From contig PAQF01000022.1 of assembly GCA_002709695.1 (NCBI GenBank), positions 1 to 52,424 of the forward strand: a stretch of DNA of 52,424 bases, written 5' to 3'. This stretch comes from Candidatus Poribacteria bacterium. Lineage in GTDB: Bacteria > Poribacteria > WGA-4E > UBA9662. This document shows, in pieces, positions 17,269-26,454 of the stretch; positions within the stretch are counted from its first letter, which is position 1; every line of letters begins with the position of its first letter. Position numbers and translations under genes: made by a program. The notes below the pieces were generated by a model. The model was not told where the DNA came from. It searched no databases and saw only the letters and a list, made by a program, of their open reading frames with translations.

Positions 17269-17874
17269 ATGATTGCTATCATTGATTACAATGCTGGAAA
17301 CTTAACAAGTGTAGCTCACGCCGTAAATTCCTTGGGCTATCCATGCCAAATCACAGCAGATCCGCACAAAATTTTAGCATCCAAGAAAATCATATTCCCT
17401 GGCGTCGGTGCAGCTAAAGCAACAATGGACACGCTCCACAAAACGGGAGTTTCTCAAGTCTTGCTTGAGTCCTATGAATCCGGAAAATCAATGTTGGGCA
17501 TCTGCATTGGAATCCAGATTTTATTCGACTACAGTGAAGAAGAAGACACAAAATGCCTAGGTATTCTTTCCGGACAAGTCAAAAAATTCAACGCCTCACC
17601 AACGATAAAGGTACCACAAATTGGTTGGAACCAAGTACAACAGACTCAGAATCATTGGTTTTTCAGCAATGTAGTAAATTCAGGATATTTCTACTTTGTC
17701 AATTCATATTATGCAATCCCGGAGGATCCTGAAATCGTAATAGGCAGAACTCACTACGGAGTAGAGTTTTGCAGCATAATTGCACATAAGAATCTGATCG
17801 CCACACAATTTCACCTAGAAAAAAGCGGTCGAATTGGGCTACAAATGCTCAACAATTTCCTAAAGAAGGAATGA
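17269..17874 (+). CDS. hisH: Imidazole glycerol phosphate synthase glutaminase subunit
   Basis: HisH supplies ammonia from glutamine to HisF in histidine and AICAR formation. The 201 aa class I amidotransferase has nucleophile C79 in GICIGIQILFD, and H182 and E184 in ATQFHLEKSG. The usual HPE is HLE, and the FVHSYY stretch reads FVNSYY, but the triad is intact. hisF is not adjacent, nor any other his gene, so the partner must be elsewhere. No Shine-Dalgarno is visible before the ATG. Confidence 0.93.
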   Translation: MIAIIDYNAGNLTSVAHAVNSLGYPCQITADPHKILASKKIIFPGVGAAKATMDTLHKTGVSQVLLESYESGKSMLGICIGIQILFDYSEEEDTKCLGILSGQVKKFNASPTIKVPQIGWNQVQQTQNHWFFSNVVNSGYFYFVNSYYAIPEDPEIVIGRTHYGVEFCSIIAHKNLIATQFHLEKSGRIGLQMLNNFLKKE

Positions 17875-18001
17875 AAGACAAAAAAATCCACACTGGCTTT
17901 AACCTTATTTTAGATAACTAGGCTATCTGCAACAAGGTCATATTCATCATATAATTCTAATCGATTAACCCAGAATATTTTAGAAACAAAACAGCATAGC
18001 A

Positions 18002-19522
18002 GTGAAAACAATCTGTCTTACATTTCTGATCCTCCTAATTAACGCTTTCATTTATGGCTCTGACAATCTTCAAAATTATTATATTGCAATCCACCTGTAT
18101 TACGCTCTAATAACTCTGTCAGGCCGATATGATGATCGTCGAGGTCAATTTATCGTGTTAGGAATCACGACAACTCTTAATTTTATCTACCTCGCTTTTG
18201 TTTATCATTGGGTGCAGTTCACCACTTCGGTAATGATTTATCCTTTCATTTCCCTTTGCATTCTCCAAATACAGCAAAAGCTAAAAATGACAGAAGCAGA
18301 CACAAAGAATCAACTCTTGGAAATGGATCAAGACAACCGAGATCTTGAGAGGAGAATCCGAGATATATCGACGCTTTTCGATGTAAGTGCATCAGCAAAT
18401 TCTGCTCATGATCTCAAAAATTTCTTTCAGCAAGTAATTAAAGTACTTACAGACCGCATGGGATTGCACCAAGCCCATCTAAATATCTATAATAAAGATC
18501 AACCAAATCAGTATCTCGAAGTCGCCTTGGGCCTAACAAAGGCAGAAACCCGGGACCGAGCCCAGATTGATGTCATTCAAGAGCAAGTCTTGAAGTATGG
18601 TCGTCCAATCGGTGTCCCTCACAGATGGATGAGAAAAGATGGAGAAAGCTTCCCATTTGCAGATTCGGTTGTTTCTAAAACCCCAATTGCTTTTTGGTGT
18701 TTACCCCTAATTGTTGACGAAGAGGTCATCGGTACCCTAGCAATTGACAAAGGCTCTGACGAGTTTTCTACCGAAGATGAACTTCGGATTCTCACGGCTG
18801 TGACCTCGATCATGGCCCAACAGGTAAGAATCCAGCAAGTAATTGATTCACTCGTCCAATCAGAACGCCTAGCAACCTTGGGAAAAATGGCAACAACCGT
18901 CGCTCACGAAGTTCGGAATCCTCTTGGTGGCATCCGTGGTGCAGCACAACTCCTTGAATCCGAAGGGAATTTTGGTGCTAATGGCCAAGATTACATTAAT
19001 GTTATTTTAAAGGAAGTAGATCGTCTTAATCGCGTCATTGAACAACTACTAACCTTTGGTAAATCAAAAGCTGTCAATTTTGAGCTGCATGACTTAAAAT
19101 CGTTAATCTTCGAGGCGCTCAAAGTCTGTGAACCCGAACTGGAACAACATCAAATTGAAGTGAAACAAAGCTACGAGCGATCTCTGCCAGAGATCAAAGT
19201 GAATCCCGAAGCTATAGAACAGATTTTACTCAATCTCTTTCGGAATTCTATTGAATCCATAGAAAACAACGGAACACTAACTATCAAAGTGGCTTTTGAC
19301 CTTGAACAAACAGCTATTAAACTACGTATTGAAGACACTGGCCGTGGGATAAATCCAGAAATTGCGCACAAACTTTTTGATCCATTCTACACAACAAAAC
19401 CAAAGGGAACAGGACTTGGACTTGCTATCAGCCGACAGATTATCGAAGATCACAACGGTACAATTGAAGTTGATGTAACATCACCAAAAGGCACAGCGTT
19501 CCTTATTACAATGCCAATCTAA
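18002..19522 (+). CDS. Sensor histidine kinase with membrane segment and GAF domain
   Basis: The 506 aa protein opens with three or four hydrophobic helices (residues 1-95), then a coiled coil, a GAF-like sensor domain (about 125-275), an H-box VAHEVRNPLGGI near residue 300, an N-box LLNLFRNSIESI, and the G1/G2 boxes DTGRGI and GTGLGLAISRQI. It is an NtrB-type kinase; the NtrC-like gene 116 bases downstream is its likely partner. The start is GTG with no good Shine-Dalgarno. A TATAAT at 17950-17955 may be a -10 box but has no convincing -35. Confidence 0.92.
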   Translation: MKTICLTFLILLINAFIYGSDNLQNYYIAIHLYYALITLSGRYDDRRGQFIVLGITTTLNFIYLAFVYHWVQFTTSVMIYPFISLCILQIQQKLKMTEADTKNQLLEMDQDNRDLERRIRDISTLFDVSASANSAHDLKNFFQQVIKVLTDRMGLHQAHLNIYNKDQPNQYLEVALGLTKAETRDRAQIDVIQEQVLKYGRPIGVPHRWMRKDGESFPFADSVVSKTPIAFWCLPLIVDEEVIGTLAIDKGSDEFSTEDELRILTAVTSIMAQQVRIQQVIDSLVQSERLATLGKMATTVAHEVRNPLGGIRGAAQLLESEGNFGANGQDYINVILKEVDRLNRVIEQLLTFGKSKAVNFELHDLKSLIFEALKVCEPELEQHQIEVKQSYERSLPEIKVNPEAIEQILLNLFRNSIESIENNGTLTIKVAFDLEQTAIKLRIEDTGRGINPEIAHKLFDPFYTTKPKGTGLGLAISRQIIEDHNGTIEVDVTSPKGTAFLITMPI

Positions 19523-19638
19523 ACAACTGAATACATCTCTGGGAAACTAGCTAATCAACTCAAAAAAACCTTACAATACTTCACTCTAACCAAAGATAAG
19601 CTATTAACAAACACCACCCAATATAGAACTCTAATAAC

Positions 19639-21072
19639 ATGACAAAACACAAAATTCTTATTGCCGATGACGACGAAAGCATCCGTTTTGTTCTATCAAA
19701 GGCTCTGGAAAAAGAAGGTTATCTATCGCTACAGGCTCGTGATGGCAAGGAAACAATAAAATTACTTGAGTCAGGTCCTGTTAGTGTCATCTTCCTAGAT
19801 ATATTCATGCCAGATATTAACGGTTTAGATCTAATCCCCGAAATACTTAAAATACAGGATACTATTCCAATCGTGGTGATTACTGCGCACGGCGACACAC
19901 AAACGGCCATAGAATCAGCCAAACAAGGAGCCTACGATTATATCACTAAACCATTCGATGTCAAAGAAATAGCAGATACAGCCAAACGAGCCGTGAATGC
20001 GAGACAACAGGCAAAAGAAAACCAAAACTTTTCCTCTAAGGACAAGCCTAAATCACAAGCAAGTAAAATTGTTGGACAAAGTTTAGAAATGCGCCGTGTG
20101 TACCAGATCATTGGACGAGCCGCTACTAGCGATGAAACTGTCTTAATTATGGGAGAAAGCGGTACAGGCAAAGAATTAGTCGCACAAGCAATTCACCAAA
20201 ACAGCAACCGTGCGAATCAAGAATTCGTAGTGTTTGACTGTAGTGCAATTCCAACTAACCTAATCGAGAGCGCATTGTTCGGTCATGTTAAAGGCGCATT
20301 CACTGGTGCGGATTCATCTCGTCAAGGTAAATTTGAACAAAGCAACGGGGGCACAATTTTTTTGGATGAAGTTGGTGAACTGCCAGCTGACACACAAATG
20401 AAGCTCCTACGCGTTTTGCAAGAACGTGAAGTAGAACCAGTCGGAGGAAACCAATCTCGAAAGGTAGACGTCCGAGTGGTCGCAGCCACGAACCGCCAAC
20501 TACAACAGGATATAAAAGTAAATATTTTCCGTGAAGACCTCTATTACCGCTTGAATGTAATACCAATTTACATTCCACCTCTCCGTGATAGGAAAGAAGA
20601 TATTTCTGATCTCATAGACCTGTTCACCACACAATTTGCCAACGAATATAACCAAAAGAAGGCAACAATATCTGACCAAACCTGTAAACTTCTGATGGAG
20701 TACAACTGGCCAGGTAATGTCCGAGAGCTGGAAAACACCATAAAACAAGGATTGGTCATGTGCTCAGGTCCTGTCCTACTACCAGAACACTGTCCTCAAC
20801 TACGAGTTAAACAGGCTAAATTTACCACAACAGCTGAATCAGATGAGAAAACACATATACACCAAATAATTGAGAGAAGAGTAAAAAACTATCTGGATTC
20901 AGGAACGAATGATAAGTCTCTTTATCAACACATTCGAAAAACGATGGAGAAACCACTATTTGAAATTGTGCTAAAAAAAACAAAAGGAAATCGTAGCAAA
21001 GCAGCGGAAATACTGGGTATTAATCGGAACACGTTACATGTTAAAATTGAAGAATATGGGATTGAGGTATAA
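19639..21072 (+). CDS. NtrC-family sigma-54-dependent response regulator
   Basis: The 477 aa protein is complete. The receiver has acidic D10-D12 and phosphoacceptor D54 (FLDIFMPD); the AAA+ domain has Walker A GESGTGKE (about 169), GAFTGA for sigma-54 contact and Walker B FLDEVGE; the C-terminal Fis-type helix-turn-helix is NRSKAAEILGINRNTLHVK. It activates sigma-54 promoters under control of the upstream kinase. It is followed after 8 bases by two EutN/CcmL genes, so it may be co-transcribed with them. I found no GG-N10-GC sigma-54 site in the nearby intergenic DNA. Confidence 0.95.
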   Translation: MTKHKILIADDDESIRFVLSKALEKEGYLSLQARDGKETIKLLESGPVSVIFLDIFMPDINGLDLIPEILKIQDTIPIVVITAHGDTQTAIESAKQGAYDYITKPFDVKEIADTAKRAVNARQQAKENQNFSSKDKPKSQASKIVGQSLEMRRVYQIIGRAATSDETVLIMGESGTGKELVAQAIHQNSNRANQEFVVFDCSAIPTNLIESALFGHVKGAFTGADSSRQGKFEQSNGGTIFLDEVGELPADTQMKLLRVLQEREVEPVGGNQSRKVDVRVVAATNRQLQQDIKVNIFREDLYYRLNVIPIYIPPLRDRKEDISDLIDLFTTQFANEYNQKKATISDQTCKLLMEYNWPGNVRELENTIKQGLVMCSGPVLLPEHCPQLRVKQAKFTTTAESDEKTHIHQIIERRVKNYLDSGTNDKSLYQHIRKTMEKPLFEIVLKKTKGNRSKAAEILGINRNTLHVKIEEYGIEV

Positions 21073-21080
21073 TAGCATTT

Positions 21081-21377
21081 ATGGATATAGGTAAAATTAT
21101 TGGCAAAGTTGTCGCAACAGTAAAAGATCCAAGCCTAGTAGGACTAAGACTTTTTGTTGTACAACGTATATCCCAAAATCACGAACCAGTTGGATCTGCC
21201 ATCGTTGCCGTTGATGTTGATGGCATTGCTGGTATTGGTGATATAGTATATGTTGTCAGTGGGGGGGATGCAGCTTTTGCCCATGCGAATCGGGAAATCC
21301 CTACAGACATAACAATTGTTGGACTTGTCGACTCTATTACCATGACATCGGAAACAAATAGTATCGGAGAAAAATAA
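21081..21377 (+). CDS. Bacterial microcompartment vertex protein (EutN/CcmL family), copy 1
   Basis: The 98 aa protein has the family fold signature: IGKVVATVKDPSLVGLRLFVVQ at the start, AIVAVDVDGIAGIGDIVYV with the conserved G-x-G-D turn, and a C-terminal VGLVDSI strand. EutN/CcmL proteins form pentamers that cap the vertices of icosahedral shells around encapsulated enzymes. It begins 8 bases after the NtrC-like gene and is followed by a second copy, probably in one operon. No hexameric BMC shell gene and no signature enzyme is in the window. Confidence 0.93.
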   Translation: MDIGKIIGKVVATVKDPSLVGLRLFVVQRISQNHEPVGSAIVAVDVDGIAGIGDIVYVVSGGDAAFAHANREIPTDITIVGLVDSITMTSETNSIGEK

Positions 21378-21384
21378 TATAATA

Positions 21385-21666
21385 ATGTACTTAGCAAAAG
21401 TAATCGGTAAAGTCGTATCAGTCGTAAAACATTCAGCTTATGAAGCACGAACTCTCTTGCTCGTTCAACCCATTAGTTTACAAGGTCAAGTAGTAAGAAC
21501 TCCAACAGTTGCTGTCGACTACGTCGGTGCAGGAGAAGGGGATACTGTCCTAGTCGGCTCTGCTCCAGGAGCTGCACAAGATGTTTTTGACATTGACCGA
21601 GCTCCAATTAGGGAACTAATTATGGGCATTGTTAATCAATTTGATGTCACCTCTCCCGAGGCCTAA
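21385..21666 (+). CDS. Bacterial microcompartment vertex protein (EutN/CcmL family), copy 2
   Basis: The 93 aa protein is of the same family: MYLAKVIGKVVSVVKHSAY, then LLVQPI, VAVDYVGAGEGDTVLVGSAP with the G-x-G-D turn, and a C-terminal IMGIVNQF strand. It differs much from copy 1, so the two are old paralogues rather than a fresh duplication. It starts 7 bases after copy 1, and a rhomboid gene follows after 12 bases. Confidence 0.93.
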   Translation: MYLAKVIGKVVSVVKHSAYEARTLLLVQPISLQGQVVRTPTVAVDYVGAGEGDTVLVGSAPGAAQDVFDIDRAPIRELIMGIVNQFDVTSPEA

Positions 21667-21678
21667 AGGGAAACAGCC

Positions 21679-22428
21679 ATGCTTATCCCCCTACGCTGTG
21701 TATGGCCCTCTGCCAGAAAACCTAAACACCCCTTAGTAGTCTATTTTTTCATAGGTCTAAATCTGACAGCGTTTATCTGTCAAATCGTCTGTATAACCAA
21801 TGGTATTGATTTAATCCCAATATATGGCATCATTCCATCTGAACTTTTCCTGCAATTTCTAAATCACAGTCAAAATTTCATATATTCGCTTTTTTTGCAT
21901 GATATCCGTTGGAAGATGGGATTTTTACACTTAATCACTAATATGTTATATCTCGCTGTCTTTGGCCCAGCCCTTGAATATCATATTGGAAGGATTCGGT
22001 TTTTCCTTTTCTACTTCGCTTGTGGTATCCTAGCAACATTAATTTTCTCTACCTTCCAACACCAATCGGATATTCCCGTGATAGGTGCAAGTGCGGCCAT
22101 TGCTGGCATAATGGGAGCACACTTAGTCGTTTCCCCCCAAGCACGCGTCCAAAGTCTTTTCCTAATTTACGTCGTGTCACTACGAATAACTGTTGTTCTT
22201 TTAATATGGATTGGAGCACAAATGCTTTATGCTAACATCTCACTACCAAGCACAAACACAGCTTGGATTGCTCATGTTAGCGGTTTTTTCCTAGGGATGA
22301 TACTCATACGAAATTGTGGTAGAATAGAAGATATTCAACCTAAAAATCAATGGATGGCACCGCCACTATCCGACGTAGTAGGTAAAAAGCCCTCAATTCA
22401 CCTGGCGATTCGAAACACGAAGGTCTAA
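21679..22428 (+). CDS. Rhomboid family intramembrane serine protease
   Basis: The 249 aa protein has about six TM helices. Catalytic Ser is S138 in GASAAIAGIMGAH, catalytic His is H199 in IAHVSGFFLG, and the HLITNMLYL stretch (84-92) fits the oxyanion-loop HxxxN. Rhomboids cut TM segments of other membrane proteins; the substrate is unknown. It lies in a tight run (12 bases after EutN copy 2, 2 bases before the lipoprotein), so it may be in the same transcript as the NtrC-like gene and the vertex proteins. Confidence 0.9.
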   Translation: MLIPLRCVWPSARKPKHPLVVYFFIGLNLTAFICQIVCITNGIDLIPIYGIIPSELFLQFLNHSQNFIYSLFLHDIRWKMGFLHLITNMLYLAVFGPALEYHIGRIRFFLFYFACGILATLIFSTFQHQSDIPVIGASAAIAGIMGAHLVVSPQARVQSLFLIYVVSLRITVVLLIWIGAQMLYANISLPSTNTAWIAHVSGFFLGMILIRNCGRIEDIQPKNQWMAPPLSDVVGKKPSIHLAIRNTKV

Positions 22429-22430
22429 AT

Positions 22431-23030
22431 ATGAGCGTGTCTCAAAGAATATCTACTATCTGGACAATACTATTTTGCATCAATCTATTCGGGTGTTTGT
22501 CAACCAACATGCTATCAACACAATGGAGCAACAACCTAGCATTAGCATCGAACAAAACAGAAGCCTCCGATCCAGCTGTTAACGACGGCAAACTAGGTAC
22601 TATTGCGGTTGTCGATCCTGCAAACCACAGAGTGTTTGGGCTCAAATTCGCCCAAACTTACCGAGTAAGGAAAGTAATTATATACAATGTCAATTTGTTC
22701 CGTTTTGATCTTGATTACTGGGACCTTGTACATCAAGAGTGGAAACAAGCACATTCAGTTCTACAACGCCGAAATCTTGACGGCATGCGAGTCCAACCTA
22801 AATATGTGATTGATCGATTAAATTTTCAAACAAATATGCTGCGTCTCACAGTACGTCGAACAGTAGACGATCAAGTTATTTCAAAAACCAACCCAGATCC
22901 AAATGATAAAGTCGTCAATAAAATTCGAAAGAATTTCTTTGGCCGTCTCGTAACTTACTTCCGAGTATTACAACCATCCTATGCGAGCCTACGTGAAATT
23001 GAAGTCTACACTCTTGCTAAACAGGAGTAA
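22431..23030 (+). CDS. Lipoprotein with discoidin (F5/8 type C)-like domain
   Basis: A signal peptide ends in a lipobox LFGC with C22 as the lipidated residue. The mature part opens with SNKTEASDPAVNDGKLGT, the entry pattern of discoidin/carbohydrate-binding folds, and VRKVIIYNVNLFRFDLDYW and ASLREIEVY fit the later strands of that fold. The match is by pattern only. It should be anchored in the inner or outer membrane. It starts 2 bases after the rhomboid stop. Confidence 0.72.
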   Translation: MSVSQRISTIWTILFCINLFGCLSTNMLSTQWSNNLALASNKTEASDPAVNDGKLGTIAVVDPANHRVFGLKFAQTYRVRKVIIYNVNLFRFDLDYWDLVHQEWKQAHSVLQRRNLDGMRVQPKYVIDRLNFQTNMLRLTVRRTVDDQVISKTNPDPNDKVVNKIRKNFFGRLVTYFRVLQPSYASLREIEVYTLAKQE

Positions 23031-23327
23031 AACAAGATTTGCTTAGGAACACCCGCTGGCATTTCACTCTAGTTAAAAACCCACAATTATTAAATTCCTA
23101 TACGACTGAGAGAGTCCTTCAACCCAAAACAGTAAGTTAAAAATTGGCTATGGACTGATTTACCACATTCATTTAAACTTCCACATTAATATAGCTATAC
23201 AAAAAACAATGAAACATCACTGGAGAGGCCTTACTCAAAGCAATCCCCTTTCAACGAGACCTATCCGCATAAGCAAAGAACATCATCAGAAAAACAGAAA
23301 ATTGGGCACTTTAGAGTAAATAACTCC
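23031..23327. other. Intergenic region without recognised feature
   Basis: About 300 AT-rich bases between the discoidin-like lipoprotein and polX. I see no tRNA, no coding frame and no convincing terminator or promoter pair. Confidence 0.5.
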
Positions 23328-25010
23328 GTGGCAAACGAAAAAATCAGTCAAATTTTCAAAAACATTAGTAATCTACTACAAATTAGAGGTGAAAATTCTT
23401 ACCGACAAAGAAGCTACGAACATGCGGCAAACCTAATTGAAGAAATTCAGCAAAGCATTAGACAATTGGCCATCGAAGAAAATTTGAGAACAATTCCTGG
23501 CATAGGTCAGGCAATAGAATCAAAAATACTAGAAATATTAGAAACTGGCACCTGTAATTTTTATGAAGAACTTAAGCATGAGATTGGAGAAGAAGTACTG
23601 AGTCTACTCCAAATACGCGGTATTGGAATTAAAAGCGCTGCACGTTTGTATCATGATGCAAATATAAAAAGCATCGCTGACTTACGCCATGCAATTGATG
23701 AAGGTTTACTGAATAATATCAGCGGTTTTGGGCAAAAGACAATCAAAACGATTGATCTCAATCTTCGACACCTTGAATCTTTTGAAGGTAAACGTATCCT
23801 AAGCCAAATACTCCCAATTGCAAACGAGATTTTTGAAACCCTAAATGGATGCAATTTAGTAAAAAAACTTGATTTCACAGGAGACCTTCGCCGATATGAA
23901 GAAATCCTCCAAAGTCTCGAGTTAGTAATTGTATGTGATGATTTGTCGATTCTGTTACCAATTCTATCTAACTTAGACAGAATCGAGTCACTTGAAATCA
24001 AAGACTCATGCATAATAGCACAGATCTCCAATGGTTTCCCGGTAGAAATACACAACGCAACTGACGATACATACAATAAATTGCTATTCTCAACAACTGC
24101 CACCTCTGAACATCTCCAGAGCATTCACAACCTTGCAAATCATAAAGAACTTACCAAGGACAAGTGGATGAATAACAAAACAGAAGTCGAAATATATGCC
24201 CAACTTGATCTCCCATATATTATCCCTGAGCTACGAAAATCAAAGGAAATTACTGACCTCGCACTCACAGATGAAATGCCCAAACTTATTGAGTTGAATG
24301 ATATTCAATCAGATCTCCACATGCACACAAATTGGAGTGATGGCCTCAACTCAATTGAAGAAATGGTTAATACTGCCCACGGGATTGGACATAATTTTAT
24401 TGCTATCACAGACCATTCAAAGTCATCCAGAATAGCCAATGGACTTGACTCAACACGGTTGTTCTCTCAAATCGAACACATCCGAGATCTAAACACAAGT
24501 ATGGACGAACTAGAGATATTAGTGGGTTCAGAAGTTGACATCTTGAAAGACGGCCAGCTCGATTTCAATGACCAGATTTTGTCGCAACTCGACGTTGTTG
24601 TTGCAAGCGTACACAGTAATTTCGACATGAATGAAACAGATATGACTAAACGATTAATCCAAGCAATAGAAAATCCATTTGTGGATATTCTTGGACATCC
24701 AACGGGAAGACTTTTAATGAGAAGGCCAGAATACGCTCTCAATCTAGAAGCAATTATTGAAGCAGCAATCGCTAACAAGGTAGCATTAGAAATCAACGCC
24801 TCACCAAGCCGACTCGACCTTGGCCCAGAGATAGTCAAACACGCTAGAGAAAAGGGAGCTATGATTTCTATTAATACTGACGCTCACTCAGTAGAAAACC
24901 TAGATCGTATGTGGTTGGGTATCAATGTAGCAAAACGCAGTTGGTTGAATAAAGAGAACGTGATTAATACTTTTACACTTAATGAATTCAAAAAATGGAA
25001 ACAGAGATAA
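23328..25010 (+). CDS. polX: PolX-family protein with degenerate polymerase site and intact PHP phosphoesterase
   Basis: The 560 aa protein has the bacterial PolX layout: helix-hairpin-helix 8-kDa-like region (1-150; TIPGIGQAIESKI, LLQIRGIGIKSA), a family X palm (about 150-310) and a C-terminal PHP domain (328-560). In the palm, GDLRR keeps the nucleotide-binding arginines, but the usual GDIDILV is QSLELVI: the two catalytic Asp become S196 and E198, and the third seems to be E240. The PHP metal ligands are all present (H331, H333, D338, H363, E402, H429, H457, D518, H520). So a nuclease or phosphoesterase role in DNA repair is more likely than synthesis. The start is GTG 23328. trmFO follows after 3 bases. 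Confidence 0.9.
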   Translation: MANEKISQIFKNISNLLQIRGENSYRQRSYEHAANLIEEIQQSIRQLAIEENLRTIPGIGQAIESKILEILETGTCNFYEELKHEIGEEVLSLLQIRGIGIKSAARLYHDANIKSIADLRHAIDEGLLNNISGFGQKTIKTIDLNLRHLESFEGKRILSQILPIANEIFETLNGCNLVKKLDFTGDLRRYEEILQSLELVIVCDDLSILLPILSNLDRIESLEIKDSCIIAQISNGFPVEIHNATDDTYNKLLFSTTATSEHLQSIHNLANHKELTKDKWMNNKTEVEIYAQLDLPYIIPELRKSKEITDLALTDEMPKLIELNDIQSDLHMHTNWSDGLNSIEEMVNTAHGIGHNFIAITDHSKSSRIANGLDSTRLFSQIEHIRDLNTSMDELEILVGSEVDILKDGQLDFNDQILSQLDVVVASVHSNFDMNETDMTKRLIQAIENPFVDILGHPTGRLLMRRPEYALNLEAIIEAAIANKVALEINASPSRLDLGPEIVKHAREKGAMISINTDAHSVENLDRMWLGINVAKRSWLNKENVINTFTLNEFKKWKQR

Positions 25011-25013
25011 AGA

Positions 25014-26366
25014 ATGAAACAAGTTGTCATTATTGGTGGAGGCCTAGCTGGAAGTGAGGCTGCTTGGCAGATAGCAAAACGAAACATTAACGTTAGCCTT
25101 TACGAAATGAGACCAACAGTTGAAACTGGGGCACATGTCACTGCCGACCTAGGTGAGCTGGTATGTTCAAACTCGCTTGGATCAAACCTACCTGACCGTG
25201 CCTCCGGTGTGTTGAAAACAGAACTTAGGCGGATGGGGTCACTACTGATGGAATGTGCAGATCAAACAGCTATCCCCGCGGGTGGGGCGCTAGCTGTCGA
25301 CCGCCAGGCTTTCTCACAACTCATCACTAAACGAATTAAAGAAAACCCAAAAATTGAAGTTATACACCAAGAAATCACTGAAATCCCAATAGGTCCAACA
25401 ATCATAGCATCTGGGCCTCTAACATCAACGAAACTCGCCAATTCAATAGCCGAAGTGAGTGGGAAAGAACATCTCTACTTCTTTGATGCTATTTCGCCAA
25501 TAGTAAGTTTTGAATCAATTAATATGAATATCGCTTTTTTCGGATCTCGATATAACAAAGGAGAACTTAAAGAAGGAGATTATATTAATTGCCCACTCAA
25601 CCAAGATCAATATGACGAATTTGTTAACGATATCAAAAGGGCCGAACGTATTACCCTGCATTCGTTTGAGTCAGCTATTGAATCAGGAGTCAAAGCTGGA
25701 GCAGACAAATTCTTTGAAGGATGCCTGCCAATAGAAATCATCGCCCAGCGAGGGCACGACACGCTTGCTTATGGCCCAATGCGTCCTGTTGGATTAATAG
25801 ATCCCCAAACAAACCGTCGTGCACATGCTATAGTACAATTAAGGCGAGACAATATTGCAGGAACACTATACAATATGGTTGGATTTCAGACAAACCTGAA
25901 ATTTCCTGAACAGAAACGCGTGTTCCAGTCGATTCCAGGCTTGAAAAACGCAGAATTTGTCAGATACGGTCAAATGCATCGCAATACATTCATATCAGCA
26001 CCCCAATTATTGAAAACTACCATGCAATTTCGTTGTCGCGAGGATCTTTTTTTTGCGGGGCAGATTACGGGTGTCGAAGGCTACGTTGGAAATTTTGCTA
26101 CGGGGCTATTAGCTGGTTGGAACTCAGCTCGCCTGCTAAATGGTAAAGAATTAATTACACTACCCAATACAACAATTCTAGGATCTCTTTGCCATTACGT
26201 CACACACGCAAACTTAGCAGATTTTCAGCCAATGAAAGCCAATTTTGGTCTGCTCCCCCCATTAGAGCCCAATGCAGGAAAAAAAATGAGCAAACGAGAC
26301 CGAGCAAAAGCTTACGCCGAAAGAGCAATCACTGATCTAGAAACTTATTTGTCAAACATCATATAA
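25014..26366 (+). CDS. trmFO: Methylenetetrahydrofolate-tRNA-(uracil-5-)-methyltransferase
   Basis: TrmFO is the folate- and FAD-dependent enzyme that makes m5U54 in the tRNA T-loop. FAD is bound by the N-terminal VIIGGGLAGSEAAWQIA. The family stretches GELVCSNSLGS, RGHDTLAYGPMRPVGL, VGFQTNLKFPEQKRVF and GQITGVEGYVG with the TGLLAGWNSARLL tail are all present. The 450 aa length is normal. It starts 3 bases after polX. Confidence 0.97.
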   Translation: MKQVVIIGGGLAGSEAAWQIAKRNINVSLYEMRPTVETGAHVTADLGELVCSNSLGSNLPDRASGVLKTELRRMGSLLMECADQTAIPAGGALAVDRQAFSQLITKRIKENPKIEVIHQEITEIPIGPTIIASGPLTSTKLANSIAEVSGKEHLYFFDAISPIVSFESINMNIAFFGSRYNKGELKEGDYINCPLNQDQYDEFVNDIKRAERITLHSFESAIESGVKAGADKFFEGCLPIEIIAQRGHDTLAYGPMRPVGLIDPQTNRRAHAIVQLRRDNIAGTLYNMVGFQTNLKFPEQKRVFQSIPGLKNAEFVRYGQMHRNTFISAPQLLKTTMQFRCREDLFFAGQITGVEGYVGNFATGLLAGWNSARLLNGKELITLPNTTILGSLCHYVTHANLADFQPMKANFGLLPPLEPNAGKKMSKRDRAKAYAERAITDLETYLSNII

Positions 26367-26378
26367 ACAAGATATATC

Positions 26379-26407
26379 TTGACATCCGCACCATATTTTC
26401 ACATAAT
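26379..26407 (+). promoter_or_regulatory. Strong sigma-70 promoter for the Gfo/Idh gene
   Basis: TTGACA (26379-26384), 17 bases, CATAAT (26402-26407): 11 of 12 consensus bases. The predicted start near 26414 gives a leader of about 40 bases, with Shine-Dalgarno GGGAG just before ATG 26455. Confidence 0.75.
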
Positions 26408-26454
26408 TCAATGTTATCTGCTAAATTGAGTTTTTCACACTAGGGAGTCATTAT

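Noticed and set aside
19523-19638. Sigma-54 promoter near the NtrC-like regulators
   Set aside because: No GG-N10-GC pair with consensus flanks was found here or in the other intergenic stretches I read.
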